Below are positions 46,481 to 54,485 of a stretch of 64,000 nt of DNA, piece after piece. Location: contig NZ_LT670818.1 of the NCBI RefSeq assembly GCF_900129505.1, forward strand, positions 434,001 through 498,000, written 5' to 3'. The position numbers were made by a program, and so were the translations under genes. Source of the stretch: Bradyrhizobium erythrophlei (GTDB lineage Bacteria; Pseudomonadota; Alphaproteobacteria; Rhizobiales; Xanthobacteraceae). Under the pieces are notes generated by a model. That model ran no database searches and was not told where the DNA came from. It saw only the letters and a program-made list of their open reading frames with translations. Position 1 is the first letter of the stretch. Each line of letters starts with the position of its first letter.

Positions 46481-46731
46481 CCCAATTCCTCCGTGGTTGA
46501 ATTGAAGCGACCAATGTCGTCGCGAGAAGAAGACGATCAGGAGACCCAAACGATCCAATGGTTTCAAATGACAAATGCGACAGTTTCTGACACGCAAGTT
46601 AGTTTTCACCGGCGCGCGCAAGGCGCTGCGTCGTTCGAGAACGTCCACCGAGCCCAAGCCTGCCCCGCGCGTGGATGGCGGGGTTCAGGCTGGTTCGGCG
46701 ATCTCGGCTCAGAACGTTTTCCGGAGCGGGC

Positions 46732-47523
46732 TCAGGCCGCACGCCGCAACCATTGCCGCACTTTCTGCACCAGGTTGATGCGCCGGACTTCAGTCGTTGC
46801 GGCGATTGCGTGGTCGCCGGATTGAGTCTCCTCGACTGGCGACACTATGGTCGCGGCGGAGATTTCGATTTCTTCCGCGGATGGCGCCACAACCTCGGGC
46901 GCCATTGTAGCGGCGGAGGTCTCCACCTCGACACCATCGCTGTCGACCAACGGGCGCTGATCCTGCCCGCTCGCCAAAGGCCTCAAATCGGGTTGCGGCG
47001 GAGTCGATACCGGTGCCGGCAAGGCAGCCGGAGGCGCAACCACCTGCCGGCGCTGGCGCTTTTCGGCGGCCGGTTGCTTTTTTGCCCTGGCCGGCCGCGA
47101 AACCCGGGAGAGCGCGGCCGCTGCAAGCGCGAGCGGTCCGACATGTTCAAGAAACGCCCGCTCGTAACTGCGCGAGAGCCGCTCGACCGCGGCGTCGAGC
47201 GGCAGCCAGTCGACAGCCCTCACGTCGTCCATCAGCTCGTAGGCCTGCTCGCCGCTGGTCTCCATGCGCCAATAATGAACGATCTTGGAGCGCCCGCCGG
47301 ACTCATAGACCAGCGTTCCCAGGAATTCATGCACGCAGACGTCATGCCCGGTCTCTTCCAGCACCTCGCGCTCGGCGGCGTCGCGTGCCGTCTCGCCGTC
47401 GTCCAGCCTGCCCTTGGGAAGAACCCATTCGTTGCGCTTGCGCAGGCGAACCACCGCGATCAGCGGCGGCTCCGCCTGCCGCAGCACAATGCCTCCCGCC
47501 GCCAGAACAGGCGCTCGTGCCAT
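46732..47523 (-). CDS. NUDIX hydrolase with long C-terminal extension
   Basis: A pyrophosphohydrolase domain (about residues 1-140) with an exact Nudix box: GRLDDGETARDAAEREVLEE followed by TGHD. It is followed by about 120 residues rich in Ala, Pro and Glu, ending in a basic helix-like stretch (INLVQKVRQWLRRAA). Likely substrates are nucleotide diphosphate derivatives or inositol pyrophosphates. Start MARAPVLA at 47523 has GAGG upstream and is preferred to 47541. The extension is unusual for the family and may anchor or regulate the enzyme. Confidence 0.88.
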   Translation of the reverse strand: MARAPVLAAGGIVLRQAEPPLIAVVRLRKRNEWVLPKGRLDDGETARDAAEREVLEETGHDVCVHEFLGTLVYESGGRSKIVHYWRMETSGEQAYELMDDVRAVDWLPLDAAVERLSRSYERAFLEHVGPLALAAAALSRVSRPARAKKQPAAEKRQRRQVVAPPAALPAPVSTPPQPDLRPLASGQDQRPLVDSDGVEVETSAATMAPEVVAPSAEEIEISAATIVSPVEETQSGDHAIAATTEVRRINLVQKVRQWLRRAA

Positions 47524-47639
47524 TTCGCATCCTCGATGCATTTTCGAATCGGGTTTCGATCGCTCAATATCTAGTGAACCGCGCGCGAAAAATCGAGATT
47601 GACGAACATGCTTTCCGCGACTTTCGGCTGTCCTGAACT

Positions 47640-48506
47640 TCAGGCGGGCTTTCGCAGCAGCGGCTCGCCGGCGCGGATCCGCGCCGAGCCTGCGACGTTG
47701 TCGCAGAACTCGAAATTCTCCGGCGCCAGCACGATGATGGTCGAACCATGCTCGAACCAGCCGAGTTCGTCACCCTTGCGGACGCCGACGTCGCACGGGA
47801 AGCTGACCGGCCCGACGGTATCGGCGTTGAGCAGGCGATCGATGAAATGCAGGCGGATGCTGGCGACGAGGATCGCCGCCACCGGCACCAGCGTCAGCGC
47901 CTCGCCGGTGGCGAGGTGGGCCCGGATCACCGCGCGCTCGTTCTTGCAAAACAGCTTTTCGATCCGCTTCAGCGCGATCGGATTGACGTTCCAGGTGTCG
48001 CCGCTGATGAAATCGACCTGCTCGATCCGCAGGTCGCCCGGTGCATGGAAGCGGTGATACATGCTCGAGGTCAGCCGCAAGGTGATGAAGCGCCCGTTGC
48101 GGTGCGCCTCTACCAGCGCGGGATCGCCGAGCAGGTCGAGCAGCGAATAGGGCGCGCCCTTGACCTGAAACAGCTCGGTATCGGCGATTCTGCCGAACGC
48201 GCCGATGATGGCGTCGCACGGGCTGACCACGACTGTCGGGTCGGGGTCGGACGGACGCAGCCCCGGCTTGAGCTCCCGCGTGAAGCAGTCGTGCAGGCTC
48301 CTGAAATGGGTCTTGCGCGCCTCGGACAAATCGAGATCCGAGAACAACCGCCAGCAGGCGATCGAGAGGTCGCGGACCAGCGGCTGCTCGATCTTGCTGA
48401 ACCAGCCCATGAACCGGGTCAGCGCCGCCCGCGGCACGCGGTTGGTCAGGAGGAAGTTAATGTCTTCCTGCTGGGTCAGGATCGAGATCAGGCTTCGCAC
48501 TGTCAT
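47640..48506 (-). CDS. psd: Phosphatidylserine decarboxylase
   Basis: Pyruvoyl-dependent membrane enzyme (288 residues before processing) that converts phosphatidylserine to phosphatidylethanolamine. The self-cleavage site is the serine in FEHGSTIIVLAPE near residue 254; the N-terminal part carries SSMYHRFHAPGDLRIEQ with the conserved histidines. It is the long form like the E. coli enzyme. It diverges from the class III aminotransferase over 35 bases, and a phospholipid methyltransferase-like gene is 2.6 kb away, so the cluster is about phospholipid head groups. Confidence 0.93.
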   Translation of the reverse strand: MTVRSLISILTQQEDINFLLTNRVPRAALTRFMGWFSKIEQPLVRDLSIACWRLFSDLDLSEARKTHFRSLHDCFTRELKPGLRPSDPDPTVVVSPCDAIIGAFGRIADTELFQVKGAPYSLLDLLGDPALVEAHRNGRFITLRLTSSMYHRFHAPGDLRIEQVDFISGDTWNVNPIALKRIEKLFCKNERAVIRAHLATGEALTLVPVAAILVASIRLHFIDRLLNADTVGPVSFPCDVGVRKGDELGWFEHGSTIIVLAPENFEFCDNVAGSARIRAGEPLLRKPA

Positions 48507-48541
48507 GAATCTGTCAGCTCCGCTGGGTAGCGCTTGGTGCC

Positions 48542-50203
48542 ATGGATTCGCCCCTTCCGATTCTGTCCTTCGCGGGTGCCGCCATTGCCGGCACCGCCGC
48601 CGCCGTTCCCAAATTGCGGGCGCGGCTGCAACTGTCGCGCGCCAAACACCGCTCGCTGACCGGCCACGCCAAGATGTCGCGCCTGGTGGCGCGGCTGATC
48701 CCGTTCTACGAGTTCGACCTCAACGACTTCTTCAATTCCGACGGCGCGCCGGCGGAGGTGGCCACGCGGCGCCAGGACGGCTTCTTCCGGCTCGCCGGCC
48801 TCTACCGCGAGCGGTTCGCCAAGGGCCGGGCGCTGACGCTCGAGGCCTCGGAAAAGATCTCCGACCTGCAATTCACCGAATCCTACCGGGTGCCGTTCCA
48901 GTATTCGAGGCTGGTGCGGGAGCATCTCGGCACCAGCGCCTTCGTGCAGTCGTCGGCAGGGGTCACGGTGACCGACCTCGACGGCAATGTCGCCTACGAC
49001 CTGACCGGTTCCTACGGCGTCAACATCTTCGGCAACGATTTCTACAAGGAATGCATCGCGCGCGCGGAAGGCCGCGCGCATGCGCTCGGCCCGGTGCTCG
49101 GCCCCTACCATCCCGTCATCGTCGACAACGTCAAGCGGCTGTGCGCGATTTCGGGGCTCGACGAGGTCTCGTTCCACATGTCCGGCACCGAAGCGGTCAT
49201 GCAGGCGGTGCGGCTGGCGCGCTATCACACCGGCCGCTCGCATCTGGTGCGCTTTGCCGGCGCCTATCACGGCTGGTGGGGCGACGTGCAGCCCGGCGTC
49301 GGCAACCCGATCGCGCCGCACGAGACCTATACGCTCGCCGAGATGTCGGAACGCACGCTGCGGGTCCTGCAGACAAGGCGCGATATCGCCTGCGTGCTGG
49401 TCAATCCGCTGCAGGCGCTGCACCCCAACGGCAATGCGCCATCCGATTCGGCGCTGGTCGACTCCGCGCGAAGCGGCGGCTTCGACCGCGAAGCCTACAG
49501 CGAGTGGCTGAAGGCGCTGCGCCAGGTCTGCACGATGCGGAACATCGCCCTGATCTTCGACGAGGTGTTCGTCGGCTTCCGGCTCGCCGCCGGCGGCGCC
49601 CAGGAATATTTCGGCGTGCGCGCCGACATGGTGACCTATGGCAAGAGCCTCGCCGGCGGCTTGCCGGTCGGCGTGGTCTGCGGGCGCAAGGAACTGATGC
49701 GCCGCTTCCGCGACAACCGCCCGGTCGATGTCTGCTTCGCGCGCGGCACCTTCAACTCGCATCCTTACGTGATGGCAGCCATGGACGAGTTCCTCACCCG
49801 GCTCGACAGCGCCGCGATTCGCTCCGCCTATGAGGGAATAGACGAGCGCTGGAACGGACGGGCACGGCAATTGAACGCGATGCTGGCCGAACACGATCTG
49901 CCGGTCCGCGTCTCCAACCTGTCCTCGATCTGGATGGTCCACTACACCGAGCCTTCCCGCTACAACTGGATGTTTCAGTATTACCTGCGCTCCGAAGAGC
50001 TCGGGCTGAGCTGGGTCGGCACCGGCCGGCTGATCTTCAGCCTGAACTATACGGACGCGGATTTTGCCGAAGTGGCAAAGCGCTTCGTCGCGGCGGGGAA
50101 GAAGATGAAAGAGGACGGCTGGTGGTGGCGCGACGCTGCCCTCACCAACAAGAAAATCCGCCGCCAGATCCTGAAAGAGATGTTCACGCGACGCGCCCGC
50201 TGA
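48542..50203 (+). CDS. Class III PLP-dependent aminotransferase (GSAM-like)
   Basis: A 553-residue enzyme of fold type I. The PLP lysine is in TYGKSLAGGLPVGVV (about 365), the cofactor aspartate in LIFDEVFVGFRLA, and the phosphate-binding FHMSGTEAVMQAVRLAR is intact. It resembles glutamate-1-semialdehyde aminomutase, but its length exceeds that enzyme by over 100 residues, and the first 100 residues add a hydrophobic helix (ILSFAGAAIAGTAAAV) and a basic region suggesting membrane contact. The context of psd and a methyltransferase argues for a lipid-linked substrate rather than heme synthesis. The true reaction is unknown. Confidence 0.85.
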   Translation: MDSPLPILSFAGAAIAGTAAAVPKLRARLQLSRAKHRSLTGHAKMSRLVARLIPFYEFDLNDFFNSDGAPAEVATRRQDGFFRLAGLYRERFAKGRALTLEASEKISDLQFTESYRVPFQYSRLVREHLGTSAFVQSSAGVTVTDLDGNVAYDLTGSYGVNIFGNDFYKECIARAEGRAHALGPVLGPYHPVIVDNVKRLCAISGLDEVSFHMSGTEAVMQAVRLARYHTGRSHLVRFAGAYHGWWGDVQPGVGNPIAPHETYTLAEMSERTLRVLQTRRDIACVLVNPLQALHPNGNAPSDSALVDSARSGGFDREAYSEWLKALRQVCTMRNIALIFDEVFVGFRLAAGGAQEYFGVRADMVTYGKSLAGGLPVGVVCGRKELMRRFRDNRPVDVCFARGTFNSHPYVMAAMDEFLTRLDSAAIRSAYEGIDERWNGRARQLNAMLAEHDLPVRVSNLSSIWMVHYTEPSRYNWMFQYYLRSEELGLSWVGTGRLIFSLNYTDADFAEVAKRFVAAGKKMKEDGWWWRDAALTNKKIRRQILKEMFTRRAR

Positions 50204-50218
50204 CACGGGGCTTCTCAC

Positions 50219-50372
50219 TGTCATGCCCGACCGTAGCGGTCCGAAGGTCGGCGTCGCTTTCGCTCGCCTGTGCCCGGGCATCCACGTCTTAACCGCGGCA
50301 AAGCAAGTAAAACGTCGATGGCCGGGACATCTGCGCGAAGACGCGCTTCGCGCTTTAGCCCGGCCATGACGA
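50219..50372. repeat. Long palindromic intergenic repeat
   Basis: TCATGCCCG near 50221 and CGGCCATGA near 50361 are the outer arms; GGGCATCCACGT (from about 50276) pairs with ACGTCGATGGCC (from about 50312) inside. This matches from memory the 'tcatggccgggc ... cccggccatgacg' repeat common in Bradyrhizobium genomes. It lies between convergent genes. A partial relative occurs near 41790-41805. Confidence 0.6.
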
Positions 50373-50411
50373 GTCTCAATATATCGACTTGTGACATCGC
50401 CTACTCGAAAC

Positions 50412-51041
50412 TCAGGCGTGCTTCTCTTCCATGCCATGCTCGATCAGGTCGAGGCCGGGATCGATCAGTTCGCCCTTGAGCAGATAGATCGGCGCCTTGT
50501 AGTAAAGCTTGAGATCGCTGAAGGGGTCGGTGAGGATCTTGGTCATCCACACGAGGCCGGTCTCGACGTCGCGGATGAAGAACAAATGGATGGTGCGGAA
50601 CAACAGCCCGCCGATCCCGACCGCGAGCCAGACCTTGGCGACCTGGCGCATGAAATCCGCGGGCGAGCTCCAGGGCACGAACAGGCCGAACAGGGTCGGG
50701 TCGAGATACAGCACCAGCGGCGACAGCGCCCAGATCGTCATCAGCACGACCTTGCGCTGCAGATTGTAGCCGACCTTGATTTCCTCTTTGTGCTCGTGGG
50801 TGGCCTGGTTGAGATGATCGTAACCCTTCGGCTCGAAGAAGAAATGACCGGCCTGCCTCGTGGTCATCGAGACCAGCCAGCCGATCAGCGCGGCCTTGAC
50901 CGGATCGACGAACATGAAGGCATAGCCGACCAGGAAACTGAACGCGCTGACGAAGTGCAAACTCTGGTTGATACGGCTGTGATGATAGTAGCGATGGTCA
51001 TCCCACCGTTGCGTTCGCAATGCCGTCATGAATCGCTTCAT
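50412..51041 (-). CDS. Membrane protein, distantly Mpo1-like
   Basis: A 209-residue protein with about four membrane helices. The pattern NQSLHFVSAFSFLVGYAF followed by RQAGHFFFEPKGYDH recalls the 'N-x-x-x-H ... G-H-x-x-x-E' pattern of DUF962/Mpo1 proteins, which handle 2-hydroxy fatty acids; the match is weak. The N-terminal 20 residues are basic and histidine-rich (WDDHRYYHHS). Start MKRFMTALRT at 51041 follows GGAGAG. It sits 93 bases downstream of the methyltransferase gene on the same strand, so it may be part of the lipid cluster. Confidence 0.6.
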   Translation of the reverse strand: MKRFMTALRTQRWDDHRYYHHSRINQSLHFVSAFSFLVGYAFMFVDPVKAALIGWLVSMTTRQAGHFFFEPKGYDHLNQATHEHKEEIKVGYNLQRKVVLMTIWALSPLVLYLDPTLFGLFVPWSSPADFMRQVAKVWLAVGIGGLLFRTIHLFFIRDVETGLVWMTKILTDPFSDLKLYYKAPIYLLKGELIDPGLDLIEHGMEEKHA

Positions 51042-51133
51042 CGATCTCTCCTGTAATGCCTGCGTCATCTGCGTACAGGGATTCGATGTAAGATATGTGA
51101 CGACATCATAATGACATGCCGGGTTAACAGTTA

Positions 51134-51817
51134 TTAAGCCGCGGCGGCGACCTCGGTCTTGCGGAAGCGGACCAGCGAGAAGTGGCCGAGCGGCGGCACC
51201 AGGCGGCGCTCGACCAGTTCCATGTCGTGCGCGCCCGCCAGCCACTGCGCATAGCGCGACCAGGCGAATTCGGCGGTCCGGAAACCGAGCCGGCGCACCA
51301 CCGGTTGCAGCCCCTGCTCGATGTAGCGGCGCATCCCGACATCCGCGCTGACCCGGGTCAGGATGATCAGTTCACCGCCCACGCGCAGCACGCGCGCGAA
51401 CTCGTCCAGCGCCGCTTCCGGATTCGGCACCGCGGTGACGACATATTGCGCCATCACGACGTCGAAGGACTCGTCGGGAAATTCCAGCTTCTCCGCGTCC
51501 ATCACCGCAAGGCCCTCGACATGCTTCAGGCGGAGCTCGGCGACCCGCCGCTTCGCCTTGCGCAGCATCGCCTCCGATATGTCGGTGCCGAAGATACGCA
51601 GATGCGGCGCGTATTGCGGCAACGAAATGCCGGTGCCGACGCCAACCTCGAGCACGCGGCCCCCAATCCTGTTGGTGGCCTGGATGGCGGCCTTGCGGCC
51701 CTTGCTGAACACTCCGCCGAACACGAGGTCATAGACCGGGGCCCAGCGGTCATAGGCCTGCTCGACCATGGCGCGGTCGAAGTCCCTGGTACCGTCAAGC
51801 TTGATGATTTCTGCCAT
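51134..51817 (-). CDS. Phospholipid N-methyltransferase-like SAM methyltransferase
   Basis: A 227-residue class I methyltransferase. The SAM motif is VLEVGVGTGISLPQYAP (about 54-70), followed by GTDISEAMLRKAK and the acidic MDAEKLEFPDESFDVV. The N-terminal YDRWAPVYDLVFGGVF is the mark of the Rhodobacter-type PmtA group, close to UbiE. It would methylate phosphatidylethanolamine toward phosphatidylcholine. psd, which makes its substrate, is in the same cluster. Start ATG 51817 is next to GAGAA. A UbiE-type quinone methyltransferase is the alternative. Confidence 0.8.
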   Translation of the reverse strand: MAEIIKLDGTRDFDRAMVEQAYDRWAPVYDLVFGGVFSKGRKAAIQATNRIGGRVLEVGVGTGISLPQYAPHLRIFGTDISEAMLRKAKRRVAELRLKHVEGLAVMDAEKLEFPDESFDVVMAQYVVTAVPNPEAALDEFARVLRVGGELIILTRVSADVGMRRYIEQGLQPVVRRLGFRTAEFAWSRYAQWLAGAHDMELVERRLVPPLGHFSLVRFRKTEVAAAA

Positions 51818-51880
51818 GATGATTTCTCACTCGCTGTTGTGTGGATCCGGTTAGCCTTGACTCAATCAGTGCCGATTCAA

Positions 51881-52936
51881 TCAACCTTGCACCGCGCTTC
51901 GGTTCGCCACGCGGCGCGCCGGCCGCAGCGAACGGCTCGGCTGCAACGCGCTGAGATTGCCGATGAATTGCCGCGCGCTGTTTTCCCAGGAACGCTCCAG
52001 CGCGAAATTCCGGCAGGTTTCGCGGGACATGCCGAGCGCGCGGATGCAGGCGCTGCGCAGATCGGTATCCAATGCCCCGACCGGATGGTCCGCGATGACG
52101 TCGAGCGGGCCCATCACCGGAAAGGCCGCGACCGGCGTGCCGCAGGCCAGCGCTTCGAGCTGCACGACGCCGAAGGTGTCGGTGAGGCTCGGGAACACAA
52201 AGACGTCGGCCGCGGCAAAATGCGCGCTCAACTCCCTGCCCTTCTTTTCCCCGAGAAACCTGACCTTGGGATAACGGCGCTCCAGCAGCGCGCGCTGCGG
52301 TCCCTCGCCGATCACCACCTTGGTTCCCGGCAGACTCAGCGCCAGGAACGCCTCGAGGTTCTTTTCGATGGCGACGCGCCCGACGGTCATGAAGATCGGC
52401 CGCGGCAAATCCAGCTCCACCGGCTCGTCGGGCCGGAACAGATCAGTATCGACCCCCCGCGTCCAGAAGCCGATCTTCCGAAAGCCGCGCGCGGCAAGTT
52501 CCTGCTTGAGCGAGGCGGTCGCGACCATGGTCATGGCGGCGGCCGAGTGAAAATGCCGCAGCACCGCGTAGCTGAACCACTCCGGGATGATGGAGCGCAC
52601 CGCGATATATTCCGGAAAGCGGGTGGTATAGGAGGTGGTGAACGCCAGCTTGTGGCGTAGGCAATAGGCCCGCACCGCCCATCCGACCGGGCCTTCGGTG
52701 GCGATATGAATGGCGTCGGGCGCGGCCGCCTCGACCCGCCGGGCGATCTCGCGCCGGTTCGGCCAGGCCATCCGCAAGCTCGGATAGGTCGGCACAGCCA
52801 TAGACGGAAACCCGTCCGGGGTCAGGAAGTCGATCTCGGCGCCGAGCTCCGCGGCGCTGTTGGCCAATGAGGTTAACGTACGCACCACGCCATTCACCTG
52901 CGGATGCCAAGCGTCGGTCGCGATCAATATCCGCAT
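51881..52936 (-). CDS. GT4-family glycosyltransferase
   Basis: A 351-residue GT-B enzyme. The N-terminal TDAWHPQVNGVVRTL is the signature of the group that includes GDP-mannose-dependent transferases and diacylglycerol or sulfoquinovosyl transferases; the C-terminal SLTDTFGVVQLEALACGTPVAAF is the E-x7-E nucleotide-sugar site. It faces the cytosol at the membrane and adds a sugar to a lipid acceptor; which one is unknown. Start MRILIATDAW at 52936. It lies 63 bases upstream of the methyltransferase gene on the same strand, so lipid glycosylation is the likely role. Confidence 0.88.
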   Translation of the reverse strand: MRILIATDAWHPQVNGVVRTLTSLANSAAELGAEIDFLTPDGFPSMAVPTYPSLRMAWPNRREIARRVEAAAPDAIHIATEGPVGWAVRAYCLRHKLAFTTSYTTRFPEYIAVRSIIPEWFSYAVLRHFHSAAAMTMVATASLKQELAARGFRKIGFWTRGVDTDLFRPDEPVELDLPRPIFMTVGRVAIEKNLEAFLALSLPGTKVVIGEGPQRALLERRYPKVRFLGEKKGRELSAHFAAADVFVFPSLTDTFGVVQLEALACGTPVAAFPVMGPLDVIADHPVGALDTDLRSACIRALGMSRETCRNFALERSWENSARQFIGNLSALQPSRSLRPARRVANRSAVQG

Positions 52937-53104
52937 GAATGGGACGCCCTGAGAGCTATTGATTCTCAATGGCAGACGTTCGGCTATGGATATTTCATGC
53001 GTGTGACGTCATCGCCGTGAAATGATCTTTTCGGCAATTTTGAAAGTTTTGTGTCGGGCCGCGGGACCCCGAAACCCTCGAACCGGCCTTGTGGCGAGCC
53101 GGCG

Positions 53105-53326
53105 TCAGGCCTCAGTGACCGGGGCAAACGCGTCGCGGTTGGTGCGCCAGGCACGATTATATTCGAGGATGCGCGCAGTCTCGGCGGCGACGTCCGGACC
53201 GAGCATTATCGCCAGCAGATGCAAGGTGGTGTCGATACGCAGCGAAACGCCGCCGCCGGTCACCACCGTGCCGGTATCCACCAGCAGCGCTTGGCGCACG
53301 TCGATCCGCGGATAGGTCGCACGCAT
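53105..53326 (-). pseudogene. C-terminal remnant of a DJ-1/PfpI-family protein
   Basis: About 70 codons (ATYPRIDVRQALLV, TVVTGGGVSLRIDTTLHLL, DVAAETARILEYNRAW) match the last third of DJ-1/PfpI amidotransferase-like proteins. The nucleophile-cysteine part that should precede it is missing; the codons before 53326 do not fit the family. It lies between the glycosyltransferase and L,D-transpeptidase genes. Confidence 0.65.
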
Positions 53327-53606
53327 GACTTCGAGCGGCGACACCTCTGGCGGCGTCACTTCACCAGTCACCCTCTCTTGTCCGATTCCGGCAGGATATC
53401 TCATCTTCGCAGCCGTCGCAGCAGTTCCTGAATTTCAGGCGGCGCTGCCTCGACGACACGGTGACGAAACAATTCCTTACCGGGATGAAACCATTTTGCG
53501 GCTTCCGCGCAAATGTTCTGAAACGGCCGCCCTGTACTGGTCCTCCCAACGAAGCGCCGAAACGGCGCCAGGGCGCACAAACAGAAGCAAGAAACAGGGG
53601 ACGGCC

Positions 53607-54299
53607 ATGTTCAATCTGGGCGCGTTGAAGCGCAATTCCCGCCGAGCCACCGCCTTCGGGGCGCTTGCGTTCGGCCTTATCACCTTTGCGGGCGCTGCCA
53701 CCGCCGCGCCGCTGCCGCTGTTTCCTTTCATCCTGACGCCGCCCGCCGCGCCCTCGGCGCCGCCGCCGGTGCAGGCCGCCCCGTCCGAAGACGAAGACAC
53801 CGTGGCTGAGCTGCCGGCTCGGCTGAAGCGGCAGGTCGTCACCTACGCCACGCGCGAGGCACCCGGCACCGTCATCATCGATACCCCCCACACTTATCTC
53901 TATTATGTGCTCGGCGGCGGTCAGGCGATCCGCTACGGCATCGGCGTCGGCCGCGACGGCTTCACCTGGTCGGGCGTGCAGTCGGTGACCAAGAAGGCCG
54001 AGTGGCCGGGTTGGACCCCGCCCCCGGAGATGATCGCGCGCCAGCCTTATCTGCCGCGCTACATGGCCGGCGGCCCCGGCAACCCGCTCGGCGCACGCGC
54101 GATGTATCTCGGCGGCACCGTGTATCGCATTCACGGCACCAACGCGCCGGGCACCATCGGCACGCACGTCTCTTCGGGCTGCATCCGCCTCACCAACGCG
54201 GACGTCACCGATCTCTATTCACGGGTCAATGTCGGCACCAAGGTCATCGTGCTGCCGATGGACCGCCGCGCCGACAATATCGACGGCAAGCGCGGCTGA
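53607..54299 (+). CDS. L,D-transpeptidase (YkuD domain)
   Basis: Periplasmic enzyme of 230 residues that makes 3,3-type peptidoglycan crosslinks or links proteins to the wall. Signal peptide about residues 1-33, a short proline-rich linker, then the YkuD domain with YRIHGTNAPGTIG (His176) and HVSSGCIRLTNAD (catalytic Cys192). ATG 53607 has AGGGGA upstream; the longer frame from 53325 is an artefact. Such enzymes are abundant in rhizobia. A terminator follows. Confidence 0.94.
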   Translation: MFNLGALKRNSRRATAFGALAFGLITFAGAATAAPLPLFPFILTPPAAPSAPPPVQAAPSEDEDTVAELPARLKRQVVTYATREAPGTVIIDTPHTYLYYVLGGGQAIRYGIGVGRDGFTWSGVQSVTKKAEWPGWTPPPEMIARQPYLPRYMAGGPGNPLGARAMYLGGTVYRIHGTNAPGTIGTHVSSGCIRLTNADVTDLYSRVNVGTKVIVLPMDRRADNIDGKRG

Positions 54300-54326
54300 C
54301 GAGACCAACTTCTCCTCAAGGAAAGC

Positions 54327-54352
54327 GGCGCGGCTTTCCGCGCCATTTTCTG
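54327..54352 (+). terminator. Rho-independent terminator after the L,D-transpeptidase gene
   Basis: GGCGCGG (54327-54333) pairs with CCGCGCC (54338-54344) around a CTTT loop, followed by ATTTTCTG. The perfect stem and T-rich tail fit a strong terminator. Confidence 0.8.
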
Positions 54353-54485
54353 TTTCCAGCCGGAAACGAATCGCTTCGACGCAAGTGTTAAGTTCCGGTA
54401 ATGCTTCAATTAACCGCGAGCGGCCACTCTGGCGCCGCACAAACCCGCCCTATAGACTCCTCCTTGAATCAAGCCCGGGGGGACG

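Noticed and set aside
48205..49833. A long plus-strand frame overlapping psd and the aminotransferase
   Set aside because: It overlaps two real genes in another frame and gives arginine-rich sequence of no family.
48542..50203. Calling the aminotransferase hemL for tetrapyrrole synthesis
   Set aside because: It is over 100 residues longer, has a membrane-like N-terminus and lies among lipid genes, so the specific name is not supported.
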